Source: Methanobacteriota archaeon (lineage in GTDB: Archaea > Halobacteriota > Methanomicrobia > Methanomicrobiales > Methanoculleaceae). From it: DNA of 7,872 nucleotides. The translations under genes and the position numbers were made by a program. The notes beneath the pieces were generated by a model, which did not search any database, was not told the origin of the DNA, and was given only the letters and a program-made list of their open reading frames with translations. Shown one piece after another: positions 1 to 5,602 of this stretch; positions within the stretch are counted from its first letter, which is position 1, and every line of letters begins with the position of its first letter. The DNA lies in assembly GCA_023457135.1 (NCBI GenBank), contig JAEWMO010000110.1:1-7872 (forward strand). Direction: 5' to 3'.

Positions 1-70
1 TATGCATAAGCGTGATCTCCCGGTCGACGAGAGCGTGCAGCGCATCGAGAATCTCCTTACCAACCACCAT
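1..70 (-). CDS. Partial protein-coding gene, N-terminal 23 codons only, product unknown
   Basis: Reading leftward from the ATG at 70-68, an open frame runs off the window edge: MVVGKEILDALHALVDREI and onward. In-frame TGA lies four codons' distance or less upstream, so the start cannot be much further out. The peptide looks like an amphipathic helix with normal codon use (GAG, CTC, GTC). No Shine-Dalgarno motif sits close to the start, but a TATA-like box at 102-109 on this strand would place transcription about ten bases before the ATG, so a near-leaderless transcript fits. Too little is present to assign a family. That this is a gene at all is inferred from start context and composition. 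Confidence 0.5.
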   Translation of the reverse strand, partial: MVVGKEILDALHALVDREITLMH

Positions 71-100
71 GAATTCTCATACTCTGTTTCACCCGGCAAC

Positions 101-110
101 ACATATTAGT
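101..110 (-). promoter_or_regulatory. Possible TATA box of the gene leaving the left edge
   Basis: On the minus strand the sequence reads ACTAATATGT. Its centre is about 35 bases before the ATG at 70, which would give a leader of about ten bases. It is an AT-rich patch in a GC-rich spacer, but the match to the archaeal TATA consensus is loose. Confidence 0.35.
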
Positions 111-200
111 ACCGACATGGGCAGCGGCCGCTCCCGATGCGCGTTCGTCATTTTGAAACATCAGGGCACCTCCGTTCGCCCCGTCTTCCGGCGGCAGCAG

Positions 201-228
201 CCGGGGAGACCGCGGTCTGTCCCCCCGG
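201..228. repeat. GC-rich inverted repeat in the spacer after the radical SAM gene
   Basis: CCGGGG at 201-206 pairs with CCCCGG at 223-228, and GAC at 208-210 pairs with GTC at 215-217, giving a hairpin with an asymmetric internal loop. It lies 24 bases beyond the stop of the minus-strand radical SAM gene, so it could help end or stabilise that transcript. No oligo-T tract follows on the minus strand, so I do not call it a terminator. Nothing else convincing is seen between 71 and 252. Confidence 0.4.
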
Positions 229-252
229 ATCGACGTTCACGCACGAAACAGG

Positions 253-1185
253 TCAGACCGCGCGATAGAATACTCCTCGTTTCTCCTGCACGGGCTCAAC
301 CATTCCCGTGGCCTCAAGAACACGCAGGCACCTGGAGACCTCGGCCGGCCGGAGGCCGAGGAGGACGGCGAGATCGCCGGACGTGCAGGGCCGGCGACGG
401 ATGGTGGCAAGGATGCTCTCCAGGGCTTCCCTGACGTCGGGCAGCACCGCCGGCCCCGCGCATGCCGACCCGATCACCTCTACATTCCCGCCGAGGAGTG
501 CAGCAATGCGTTCAAGGGTCCGCGGCGATGCCGGCGTGACCCAGATCTCCGCGCCCGGACGGTCCAGGGTGTTTACCTGGACGCGGTCCGGCCCGATAGC
601 GGCAACGGCATCCCGGATACGAAGGAGTTCCTCTTCGGTGTCGTTTACACCCGGAACGATGAAGACTTCGAGCCAGACCTCACCGGGAAACTCCCTCACG
701 AAGGCCGTGACCCCGGCAAGGACCCCTCCGGCGGTGAGGCCGGGACAGGGGCGGTTGATCTGCCGGAAGACTTCTTCAGAGACGGCATCGAGCGACGGCA
801 CCACGAGATCTGCCCGCATGAGGGCGCCCCGGACATCCGGATCGGTGAGGAGCGAACTGTTGGTCAGCACCGCGACGCGGTAGCGTGGATATCGGTCCTT
901 GATGAAGGCGATGATCTCGCCGATCCCGGAGTGAAGCGTCGGCTCCCCGGAACCGGCGAAGGTGACGTAGTCGAGGTCCGGCGCCCGCGCGAGGAAGTCG
1001 TCGAGCTCCGCGATGACCCCGTCCGTCGGGACGTACTCGCGCCGCTCGCAGGTGAGGTCGGTTGTCTGCCCGCACTCACAATAGACACAGTCAAAGGAGC
1101 AGACCTTATGCGGCACCAGATCGATCCCGAGCGAGATGCCGAGGCGCCGGGAGGGGACCGGGCCGAAGAGATGCTGGTATGCCAT
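253..1185 (-). CDS. Radical SAM protein with C-terminal winged-helix domain (COG0731-like)
   Basis: A 310-residue radical SAM enzyme. The opening FGPVPSRRLGISLGID followed by CSFDCVYCEC (Cys29, Cys33 and Cys36 of the CxxxCxxC motif; Cys38 is extra) is typical of the COG0731 Fe-S oxidoreductase group. GSGEPTLH at 78-85 is the SAM-binding glycine/glutamate motif, and the barrel continues through VFIVPGVND (174-182). From about 250 to 310 the chain changes to a DNA-binding-like winged helix (DLAVLLGLRPAEVSRCLRVLEATGMVEP). The 4Fe-4S cluster and SAM chemistry are established for the superfamily; the substrate is unknown. The ATG at 1185 is preferred because an in-frame TAG lies five codons upstream. 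No strong ribosome site is visible; an AT-rich patch near 1242-1250 may be its own promoter. The helical gene ends 60 bases upstream on the same strand, so co-transcription is also possible. Confidence 0.88.
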   Translation of the reverse strand: MAYQHLFGPVPSRRLGISLGIDLVPHKVCSFDCVYCECGQTTDLTCERREYVPTDGVIAELDDFLARAPDLDYVTFAGSGEPTLHSGIGEIIAFIKDRYPRYRVAVLTNSSLLTDPDVRGALMRADLVVPSLDAVSEEVFRQINRPCPGLTAGGVLAGVTAFVREFPGEVWLEVFIVPGVNDTEEELLRIRDAVAAIGPDRVQVNTLDRPGAEIWVTPASPRTLERIAALLGGNVEVIGSACAGPAVLPDVREALESILATIRRRPCTSGDLAVLLGLRPAEVSRCLRVLEATGMVEPVQEKRGVFYRAV

Positions 1186-1245
1186 GGGGTATCCGGACTA
1201 CCTATCGGCACGAGGGCTCATCAGGGTTCACCTCGCGGCACACCT

Positions 1246-2424
1246 TTATGTCTCGGCGATCTTGAGCATTCTTCTGCAGAAATGGTCGACCGAGACAAAG
1301 ACCGCCCTGCAGGCGCCTTTCCGGCCGGCCGGGGGATCGGCGGTGACGAACCGGAGCAGGTCCGAGTAATAGTTCAGCGAAGGGTATTTTCTGTGGAACT
1401 CCTCAAGGCAGAGTGTTGCCTGCCCCTGTCTCCCCCGGAGATAGGCGTAGGTATAGTCGATGAGGGAGAGGACGTGGCCCGGCATCTCCATCGACCCGGC
1501 AAGCGTCCGGAACTCGTTGAACACCCCCTCACGGGGGAGGTAAAGGGCGGTCCGGAGGCCGTAGTAAACCGGCTCGGGATCCCCGGGAAACCGCTGGATC
1601 ATGTCCCGGATGAGCCCCAGAGCATCGCCGAGATCTCCCTGCTCGAACTTGAGGTGGTAAGCCTCCCGGTAGAAGAGCATGTCGGCAGGAAACCGGATGA
1701 GGCCGATCTGGAGCATCTTCACCAGGGCAACGTCGTTCTTATCCCGCTTCGCCTGGAGCAGCCCGGTCTCCAGGAACCAGCGGTTGTCCGGCACCCATTC
1801 GGTTGCAAGGAAGATCATCACCCAGAACGGTTCGGCAAGCCACGGGTCCAGTTCGAGTTCTCCCCTGACCAGCCTCTGGAGGCCCGGCCGCAGCTGGCCG
1901 AGTTCCTCCAGGTACTGGCGTGCGGACTTTAAGTAGTTCCACCGTTCCGCGGCGGAGTAGCCGGGCTCGGTCGAACCGTCCTTATAGAGGGTATAGTAGC
2001 AGTATGCGTGCCAGCAGCCCACGGCAGCGTCGTGCTTCCGGTAGGGCTGGAGGAACGATGCCGCCGCGAGCGGCATCCCGAGTTTCATCAGCCTTGCGGC
2101 AGCCGCAAGGTGGACGCCGGCCTTCCGCTCCTTCTTCCGCTTCATCCCGCAGGCGATCTCGCAGGCACGGTTGACGAACCGCACATCCCCTGCCCGCCTG
2201 CTGGCGGTGAAGACCCGGTAGACGATGGCATCGATGAATTCGTCGTGGACCGCATCCGGAATGGGGACGCCTGCACGGTCGAGGAGCGTGACGATCTTTC
2301 CGAAGAAGACGGGGAAGTTCTCATCGATGGCTTCGGCGTTGGACTCGATAAAGGAGAAGATCTCGGCCTTTGCTTTGTCAAGCTGATTTGAGACGACAAC
2401 CTCCGGAACGAAGCCGTCAGCCAT
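1246..2424 (-). CDS. Hypothetical all-helical protein, TPR-like solenoid, 392 residues
   Basis: I do not recognise this family. The protein appears almost entirely alpha-helical with no signal peptide or membrane segment. The middle and C-terminal parts show helix pairs with small/large alternation and regularly placed Tyr, Trp, Leu and Pro (for example around LMKLGMPLAAASFLQPYRKH, LVKMLQIGLIRFPADMLFYR and LGLIRDMIQRFPGDPEPVYY), which resembles TPR-type solenoids that bind protein partners. A basic stretch KRKKERK lies near residue 95. The C-terminus (CRAVFVSVDHFCRRMLK) is basic and Cys-containing. The start at 2424 is supported by a TATA-like box at 2450-2455 on the same strand, about 29 bases away, implying a leaderless mRNA. 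It precedes the radical SAM gene and diverges from the TIM-barrel gene. The solenoid call is an inference from sequence pattern, not an identified repeat. Confidence 0.75.
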   Translation of the reverse strand: MADGFVPEVVVSNQLDKAKAEIFSFIESNAEAIDENFPVFFGKIVTLLDRAGVPIPDAVHDEFIDAIVYRVFTASRRAGDVRFVNRACEIACGMKRKKERKAGVHLAAAARLMKLGMPLAAASFLQPYRKHDAAVGCWHAYCYYTLYKDGSTEPGYSAAERWNYLKSARQYLEELGQLRPGLQRLVRGELELDPWLAEPFWVMIFLATEWVPDNRWFLETGLLQAKRDKNDVALVKMLQIGLIRFPADMLFYREAYHLKFEQGDLGDALGLIRDMIQRFPGDPEPVYYGLRTALYLPREGVFNEFRTLAGSMEMPGHVLSLIDYTYAYLRGRQGQATLCLEEFHRKYPSLNYYSDLLRFVTADPPAGRKGACRAVFVSVDHFCRRMLKIAET

Positions 2425-2447
2425 GAGTATTCTTTTGGCGGGGGATT

Positions 2448-2458
2448 GTCATAAATCC
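2448..2458 (-). promoter_or_regulatory. TATA box of the leaderless helical-protein gene
   Basis: The minus strand reads GGATTTATGAC. The AT-rich core is centred about 29 bases before the ATG at 2424, the distance expected when transcription starts on the start codon. There is no Shine-Dalgarno motif between the box and the ATG, which agrees with leaderless translation. Confidence 0.55.
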
Positions 2459-2510
2459 TGTGGATTTGTGTTTCACGCCGCCGGGCAGACAGCTCCTGCA
2501 GGAATGCTGA

Positions 2511-2520
2511 ATCTATTTAA
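2511..2520 (+). promoter_or_regulatory. TATA box of the leaderless TIM-barrel gene
   Basis: ATCTATTTAA has its core centred about 26 bases before the ATG at 2543, so the transcript should begin at or next to the start codon. No ribosome-binding motif lies between. This box is also the main reason to reject the longer open frame beginning at 2423, since the box would then sit inside the coding region. Confidence 0.6.
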
Positions 2521-2542
2521 GATACCGGCAAGAAGATCCTGT

Positions 2543-3274
2543 ATGTTTGGTGTCTCCACGTACTGCCTTCACCACGAACCGCTCAGTGCGGCGCTCGATA
2601 GACTGGCACCCATAACCAGCTGCGTGGAGGTGATGGATGAAGGGCTCCACCACCTCAAGAGCGCTGAGCCGCTGGAGAGTTACTCCTACCTCTACTTTAT
2701 CCACGCGCCGGCCCGCGGGGTCAACATCGCAAGCCTCCTCGAACCCATCCGGCGGGCAAGCGTCGAGGTCCTGACGGAAACATTTGCCATCGCAGCCGAG
2801 GTCGGAGCGGACGTGGTCGTCCACCCGGGCTACTATGCGTGGATCGAGGAGCGCGACCGGGCAGTGGAGAGGTTCCGGCAGTCGCTCGAAGAACTCAGGG
2901 CAGCAGCTGCCGATATGTCGGTCACGTTCTTTGTCGAGAACATGGGGGACTGGGAGTACTTCTTCCTGCGCTCCTGCGACGACCTGCCGCTCATCGACGG
3001 GATCGGGCTTGCGCTCGACGTCGGCCACGCGAACCTGAATGGGTCCCTGGACTGCTTCCTTGCCCACCCGATCGCCCACTTCCACCTGCATGACAACAGC
3101 GGCGACGAGGACACGCACTCCCCGGTCGGGGCCGGGACAATCGACTTTGCCGCCGTGATGAAGGCTGTCGAGAAGAGCAACGTCATCCCCATCGTCGAGG
3201 TCGAGACCCTGGATGGGGTGACCGCCAGCATAGCCGCATTGGAGGCAATCAGATCCGGCGCGCGGGGAGAATAA
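2543..3274 (+). CDS. TIM-barrel protein of the xylose isomerase / endonuclease IV superfamily
   Basis: A 243-residue soluble protein of the AP endonuclease family 2 fold, usually annotated as sugar phosphate isomerase/epimerase. Strand-end motifs appear in order: YFIHAP (His54), VVVHPG (His94), FFVENMG (Glu132), LALDVGHAN (Asp159, His162), HFHLHDN (His181), DTHSPVGAGTIDF (Asp190, His192) and IVEVE (Glu219). These nine positions follow the order and several of the spacings of the zinc ligands of endonuclease IV, although the protein is about 40 residues shorter than E. coli Nfo. The start at 2543 is chosen because a TATA box sits 26 bases before it and the residues encoded between 2423 and 2542 look unlike the family. 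It could be a sugar isomerase, another metal hydrolase, or a DNA repair enzyme; the sequence does not decide. The fold is secure, the substrate is not. Confidence 0.85.
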   Translation: MFGVSTYCLHHEPLSAALDRLAPITSCVEVMDEGLHHLKSAEPLESYSYLYFIHAPARGVNIASLLEPIRRASVEVLTETFAIAAEVGADVVVHPGYYAWIEERDRAVERFRQSLEELRAAAADMSVTFFVENMGDWEYFFLRSCDDLPLIDGIGLALDVGHANLNGSLDCFLAHPIAHFHLHDNSGDEDTHSPVGAGTIDFAAVMKAVEKSNVIPIVEVETLDGVTASIAALEAIRSGARGE

Positions 3275-3303
3275 GCCCGGCCGTATCGGGATTTGCGGCC
3301 GGC
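3275..3303 (+). terminator. Hairpin directly after the TIM-barrel gene
   Basis: Right after the TAA, GGCCG at 3279-3283 pairs with CGGCC at 3296-3300. The stem extends with two or three more pairs on the outside if one C is bulged. A TTTT tract occurs about 14 bases later, but it is also part of the next promoter. A role in ending transcription is plausible and not shown. Confidence 0.4.
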
Positions 3304-3314
3304 ATCATCCGCAA

Positions 3315-3325
3315 CATTTTATAGG
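3315..3325 (+). promoter_or_regulatory. TATA box of the tRNA-Thr gene
   Basis: CATTTTATAGG is centred about 35 bases before the first base of the mature tRNA. This would start the precursor roughly eight bases upstream of the tRNA, a usual arrangement for archaeal tRNA genes. Confidence 0.6.
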
Positions 3326-3354
3326 GAAAACTTCCAACATGAATGGTGCATTAG

Positions 3355-3427
<73 letters not shown>

Positions 3428-3455
3428 TTCTCTGTTCTGGTTCATGCTTTCTGGA

Positions 3456-3467
3456 AACTCTTATATC
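3456..3467 (+). promoter_or_regulatory. BRE/TATA promoter of the FKBP gene
   Basis: GGAAACTC followed by TTATAT (3461-3466) resembles a purine-rich BRE plus TATA box. Transcription would begin near 3490, leaving a leader of about 50 bases. A second weaker candidate, CTTAAAG at 3502-3508, would give a leader of only about ten bases. Confidence 0.5.
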
Positions 3468-3542
3468 TCTGTTCACCGCCCCTCAACCGTATCCCCAATG
3501 ACTTAAAGGGCACCCGACAAACCTGATACCGGTCAGACAGCC

Positions 3543-3980
3543 ATGCCATGCGTACAAGACGGCGACACCCTGCTCCTGCACTTCACCACCACCCGCCCCG
3601 ACGGCGAGGTCTTCGAGGATACCCGGTCGGGCGAGCCGGTTCAGATCACCCTCGGCAGGAAGCAGATCAATCCTCTCTTTGAAGAGGCGCTGATCGGAAG
3701 AGAGCCGGGTGAGACCGTGACCGTGGTGCTGCCCCCGGAGAAGGCCTACGGGAAGTTTCACAAGAAACTCGTGGTCACGATAAAGCGCAGGAAGCTGACC
3801 CTCGACCACGAACCGGTCCCCGGGGAGTTTCTCAAGGTCGAGGTGATGGGAAAACCCTGCCTGGTGACCGTGGTCGAGCTCGACGAGAAGAGCATCACCG
3901 TCGATGCAAACCACCCGCTTGCGGGAGAGACGATCACTTACACGATCACGATCGCGGCAATCCTCCCACGGACCGGCTAA
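3543..3980 (+). CDS. FKBP-type peptidyl-prolyl cis-trans isomerase, SlyD-like
   Basis: A 145-residue cytosolic prolyl isomerase and likely folding chaperone. The FKBP core is split, as in SlyD and archaeal short FKBPs. Residues 1-70 carry GDTLLLHFTTT, GEVFEDT, LGRKQINPLFEEALIG and PPEKAYG. Residues about 73-120 form the insert-in-flap chaperone domain. Residues 120-140 complete the core with VDANHPLAGETITYTITI, a SlyD-type signature. There is no metal-binding His/Cys-rich tail and no signal peptide. Compared with FKBP12 the active-site aspartate after the conserved Phe is Glu25, and the usual VIPG is INPL (42-45), so catalytic efficiency may differ; the pocket Phe46 and Tyr69 are kept. No good ribosome site precedes the ATG at 3543, and an overlapping ATG at 3548 is out of frame. 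It appears to be a stand-alone gene between the tRNA and the flavoprotein. Confidence 0.93.
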   Translation: MPCVQDGDTLLLHFTTTRPDGEVFEDTRSGEPVQITLGRKQINPLFEEALIGREPGETVTVVLPPEKAYGKFHKKLVVTIKRRKLTLDHEPVPGEFLKVEVMGKPCLVTVVELDEKSITVDANHPLAGETITYTITIAAILPRTG

Positions 3981-4144
3981 TCTCCCGTGAAAGGGCTCTG
4001 TCAGGCCATGAGTATCCCGTGAAGAACTACCTTCGTGGTCGGCAAAATTGCCTCCCCGGCCCGGAGGGACGTCCAGCCCGGAACCTGCCGATAAGGTTCA
4101 TAACCCTGCGTGATCGATAGGCGCCGTCGTTCGGAGTTGTCGCC

Positions 4145-4813
4145 ATGAAGGTACTCGGTATTAACGGGAGCCCCCGGGGCGAGAGAGGCGCCACCATGCG
4201 GCTCATCGCAGCGGTCCTCGAGGGCGCGAAGGAGATGGATGCGGATGTCGATGTCGTGAACCTCGCGAGCCTCGACCTGAAGTTTCGGAATGCCTGCAGC
4301 GCCTGTTTCCAGGAGGGGAGATGTGTCGAGGAAGATGATTTTCCGGGGTTATACAGGAAGATCAAGGCCGCCGAGGGGCTCGTGTTCGGGTCGCCCGTGT
4401 ACTTCGACCTGGTCACCGGCCAGATGAAGTTGCTCATCGACCGGATGGCAGACGGGATCCAGTGCCAGATACTCACCGGGAAGTACGGATGCTCGGTCGC
4501 TACCTCGGGCGATCATGCCGAGCAGGAGGTCGTCACGTACATGAACCATGTCCTCCAGATGCTCGGCGCGACGCCGGTCGGGGGCATGGGGGTCGCGATC
4601 GGGAAGGATCCGGATATCCTGACCCGGTCGGAAGAGGATGCACGGGAACTCGGCAGGACGCTCGCTGAAGCTATCCGGACGCGGCGGCAGTACCCGGAGA
4701 TCGAAGCGTTCCACGAGCGATTCCGAAAAAAGTTCGAAGCGGTCATCACCGGAGAAAAACCCGAATGGCCGGATGACTACGAGCGCTGGGTCGATCAGGC
4801 GTGGGTCTGGTGA
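4145..4813 (+). CDS. Flavodoxin-fold NAD(P)H-dependent FMN reductase family protein
   Basis: A 222-residue soluble flavoprotein. The N-terminus MKVLGINGSPRGERGATMRL has the GSPR phosphate-binding loop for FMN. GSPVYFDLVTGQMKLLIDR (82-100) is the second FMN/interface motif, and VATSGDHAEQEVV (118-130) the third. It resembles the iron-sulfur flavoprotein group of methanogens, but the Cys-rich segment is CSACFQEGRC (Cys51, Cys54, Cys60), where the usual third cysteine of the CxxCxxC cluster motif is absent. I therefore expect FMN binding and electron transfer, and doubt a normal 4Fe-4S cluster. Residues about 183-222 form a charged C-terminal extension ending WVDQAWVW. A GGAG at 4133-4136 lies eight bases before the ATG and fixes the start; an AT-rich patch near 4097-4104 may be the TATA box. 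It converges on the P-II gene. The physiological electron partner is not visible. Confidence 0.9.
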   Translation: MKVLGINGSPRGERGATMRLIAAVLEGAKEMDADVDVVNLASLDLKFRNACSACFQEGRCVEEDDFPGLYRKIKAAEGLVFGSPVYFDLVTGQMKLLIDRMADGIQCQILTGKYGCSVATSGDHAEQEVVTYMNHVLQMLGATPVGGMGVAIGKDPDILTRSEEDARELGRTLAEAIRTRRQYPEIEAFHERFRKKFEAVITGEKPEWPDDYERWVDQAWVW

Positions 4814-4867
4814 ACCCGCGATCGCTCTGAACACCGTGCATCACCCGGATCAACCCGGGCGCCTTCC

Positions 4868-4887
4868 GGGCGGTTCGGCAACCGTCC
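4868..4887 (-). terminator. Strong hairpin just after the DUF1538/P-II operon
   Basis: GGGCGGTT (4868-4875) pairs with AACCGTCCC (within 4880-4887) around a CGGC tetraloop, giving eight pairs with one G-T wobble. It begins one base beyond the stop codon of the P-II-like gene. A smaller five-pair stem, CCCGG (4844-4848) with CCGGG (4855-4859), sits nearby in the convergent gap. No oligo-T tract follows on either strand, so it may be a 3'-end stabiliser rather than a true terminator. Confidence 0.4.
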
Positions 4888-4888
4888 C

Positions 4889-5596
4889 CTACTCCGCCGT
4901 CCCCAGGGGCATCCCGACCACGCCGTTCACCGGGAGGGAGAACGTGACGGCCCGGGCATCTGTCTGAGGCCCCGCTCCGGCGACGATCGCCTCCATGATG
5001 CCGCATCTCGATTCGCTCTTCGCGACGATCAGGATCAGGTCTTTCTCGGGCAGGATAGCCACGCCGAAGAACTTCTCCATCTCTTTTGAACCGGTACCTC
5101 GCGCGTGGATGACGGTCCCTCCCGTGGCCCCCGCGCCCTTGGCCGTCTCCATCACGACATCGGCAAACCCCCGGTTTGCGATAACCACGATCAGATCGTG
5201 CTGAACCATCTCTTCCATAGGTTGCTCTCCCCCGTCTGTTTCCGACATGCCCAGCAGGCACTTCGCTGCCGGAGCTCCGCAGACACTGCGGATGGGCAGC
5301 GTAAAAGCGATGCCGCGATTGGGTTTATCCGGGCCCACCACCTCACCGACCTGCTTGAGCAGGACGGTTGACGCTTCCGACGACATCGTGCTGAAGAGAA
5401 GCATCTTCTCCGTCTCCCCGAATCCCAGGAGACCCAATAGTTGAGAGTTCGCCGTACCTCTCCCGAGGGTCAGTAGGTTGAACGTCACACCCTCATGGGT
5501 AAACAGGTCCATGATCTGTTTATCCTGCCCGCGGTCGAATATCGTGACCATCAAGACGAGCGGTGCGCCGGAGGATGTCTCGTGCAGCATTCTCAT
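4889..5596 (-). CDS. Tandem P-II-like regulatory protein (two fused P-II-type domains)
   Basis: A 235-residue soluble protein holding two ferredoxin-like P-II-type domains in one chain. Domain 1 spans about 11-108 (LVLMVTIFDRGQDKQIMDLF... GIAFTLPIRSVCG); domain 2 spans about 133-233 (HDLIVVIANRGFADVVMETA... GATGGTVIHARGTG... AVTFSLPVNGVVG). Each closes with the same F-[TS]-LP-[IV] strand. The GATGGTVIHARGTG segment (156-169) corresponds to the strand leading into the T-loop of P-II proteins, but the loop is short and lacks the uridylylated tyrosine region of GlnB. P-II proteins are trimers that bind nucleotides or small ligands and control transporters and enzymes. Here the partner is almost certainly the membrane protein encoded 6 bases upstream in the same operon. 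A GGGGA overlaps the first ATG at 5596, so translation may really begin at Met3 (5590). Ligand and exact function are unknown. Confidence 0.85.
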   Translation of the reverse strand: MRMLHETSSGAPLVLMVTIFDRGQDKQIMDLFTHEGVTFNLLTLGRGTANSQLLGLLGFGETEKMLLFSTMSSEASTVLLKQVGEVVGPDKPNRGIAFTLPIRSVCGAPAAKCLLGMSETDGGEQPMEEMVQHDLIVVIANRGFADVVMETAKGAGATGGTVIHARGTGSKEMEKFFGVAILPEKDLILIVAKSESRCGIMEAIVAGAGPQTDARAVTFSLPVNGVVGMPLGTAE

Positions 5597-5602
5597 TCCC
5601 CG

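Noticed and set aside
12..434. Plus-strand open frame of 140 codons at the left edge
   Set aside because: It is Arg/Pro/Ser-rich, overlaps the 3' end of the radical SAM gene antisense, and covers the start of the leftmost minus-strand gene.
931..1932. Plus-strand open frame of 333 codons
   Set aside because: It runs antisense across the radical SAM gene, the spacer and the helical-protein gene, with no motif or start signal. High GC content explains the lack of stops.
2423..2542. N-terminal extension of the TIM-barrel protein by 40 residues
   Set aside because: The extension contains the TATA box, overlaps the start codon of the divergent gene, and does not look like the family's first strand.
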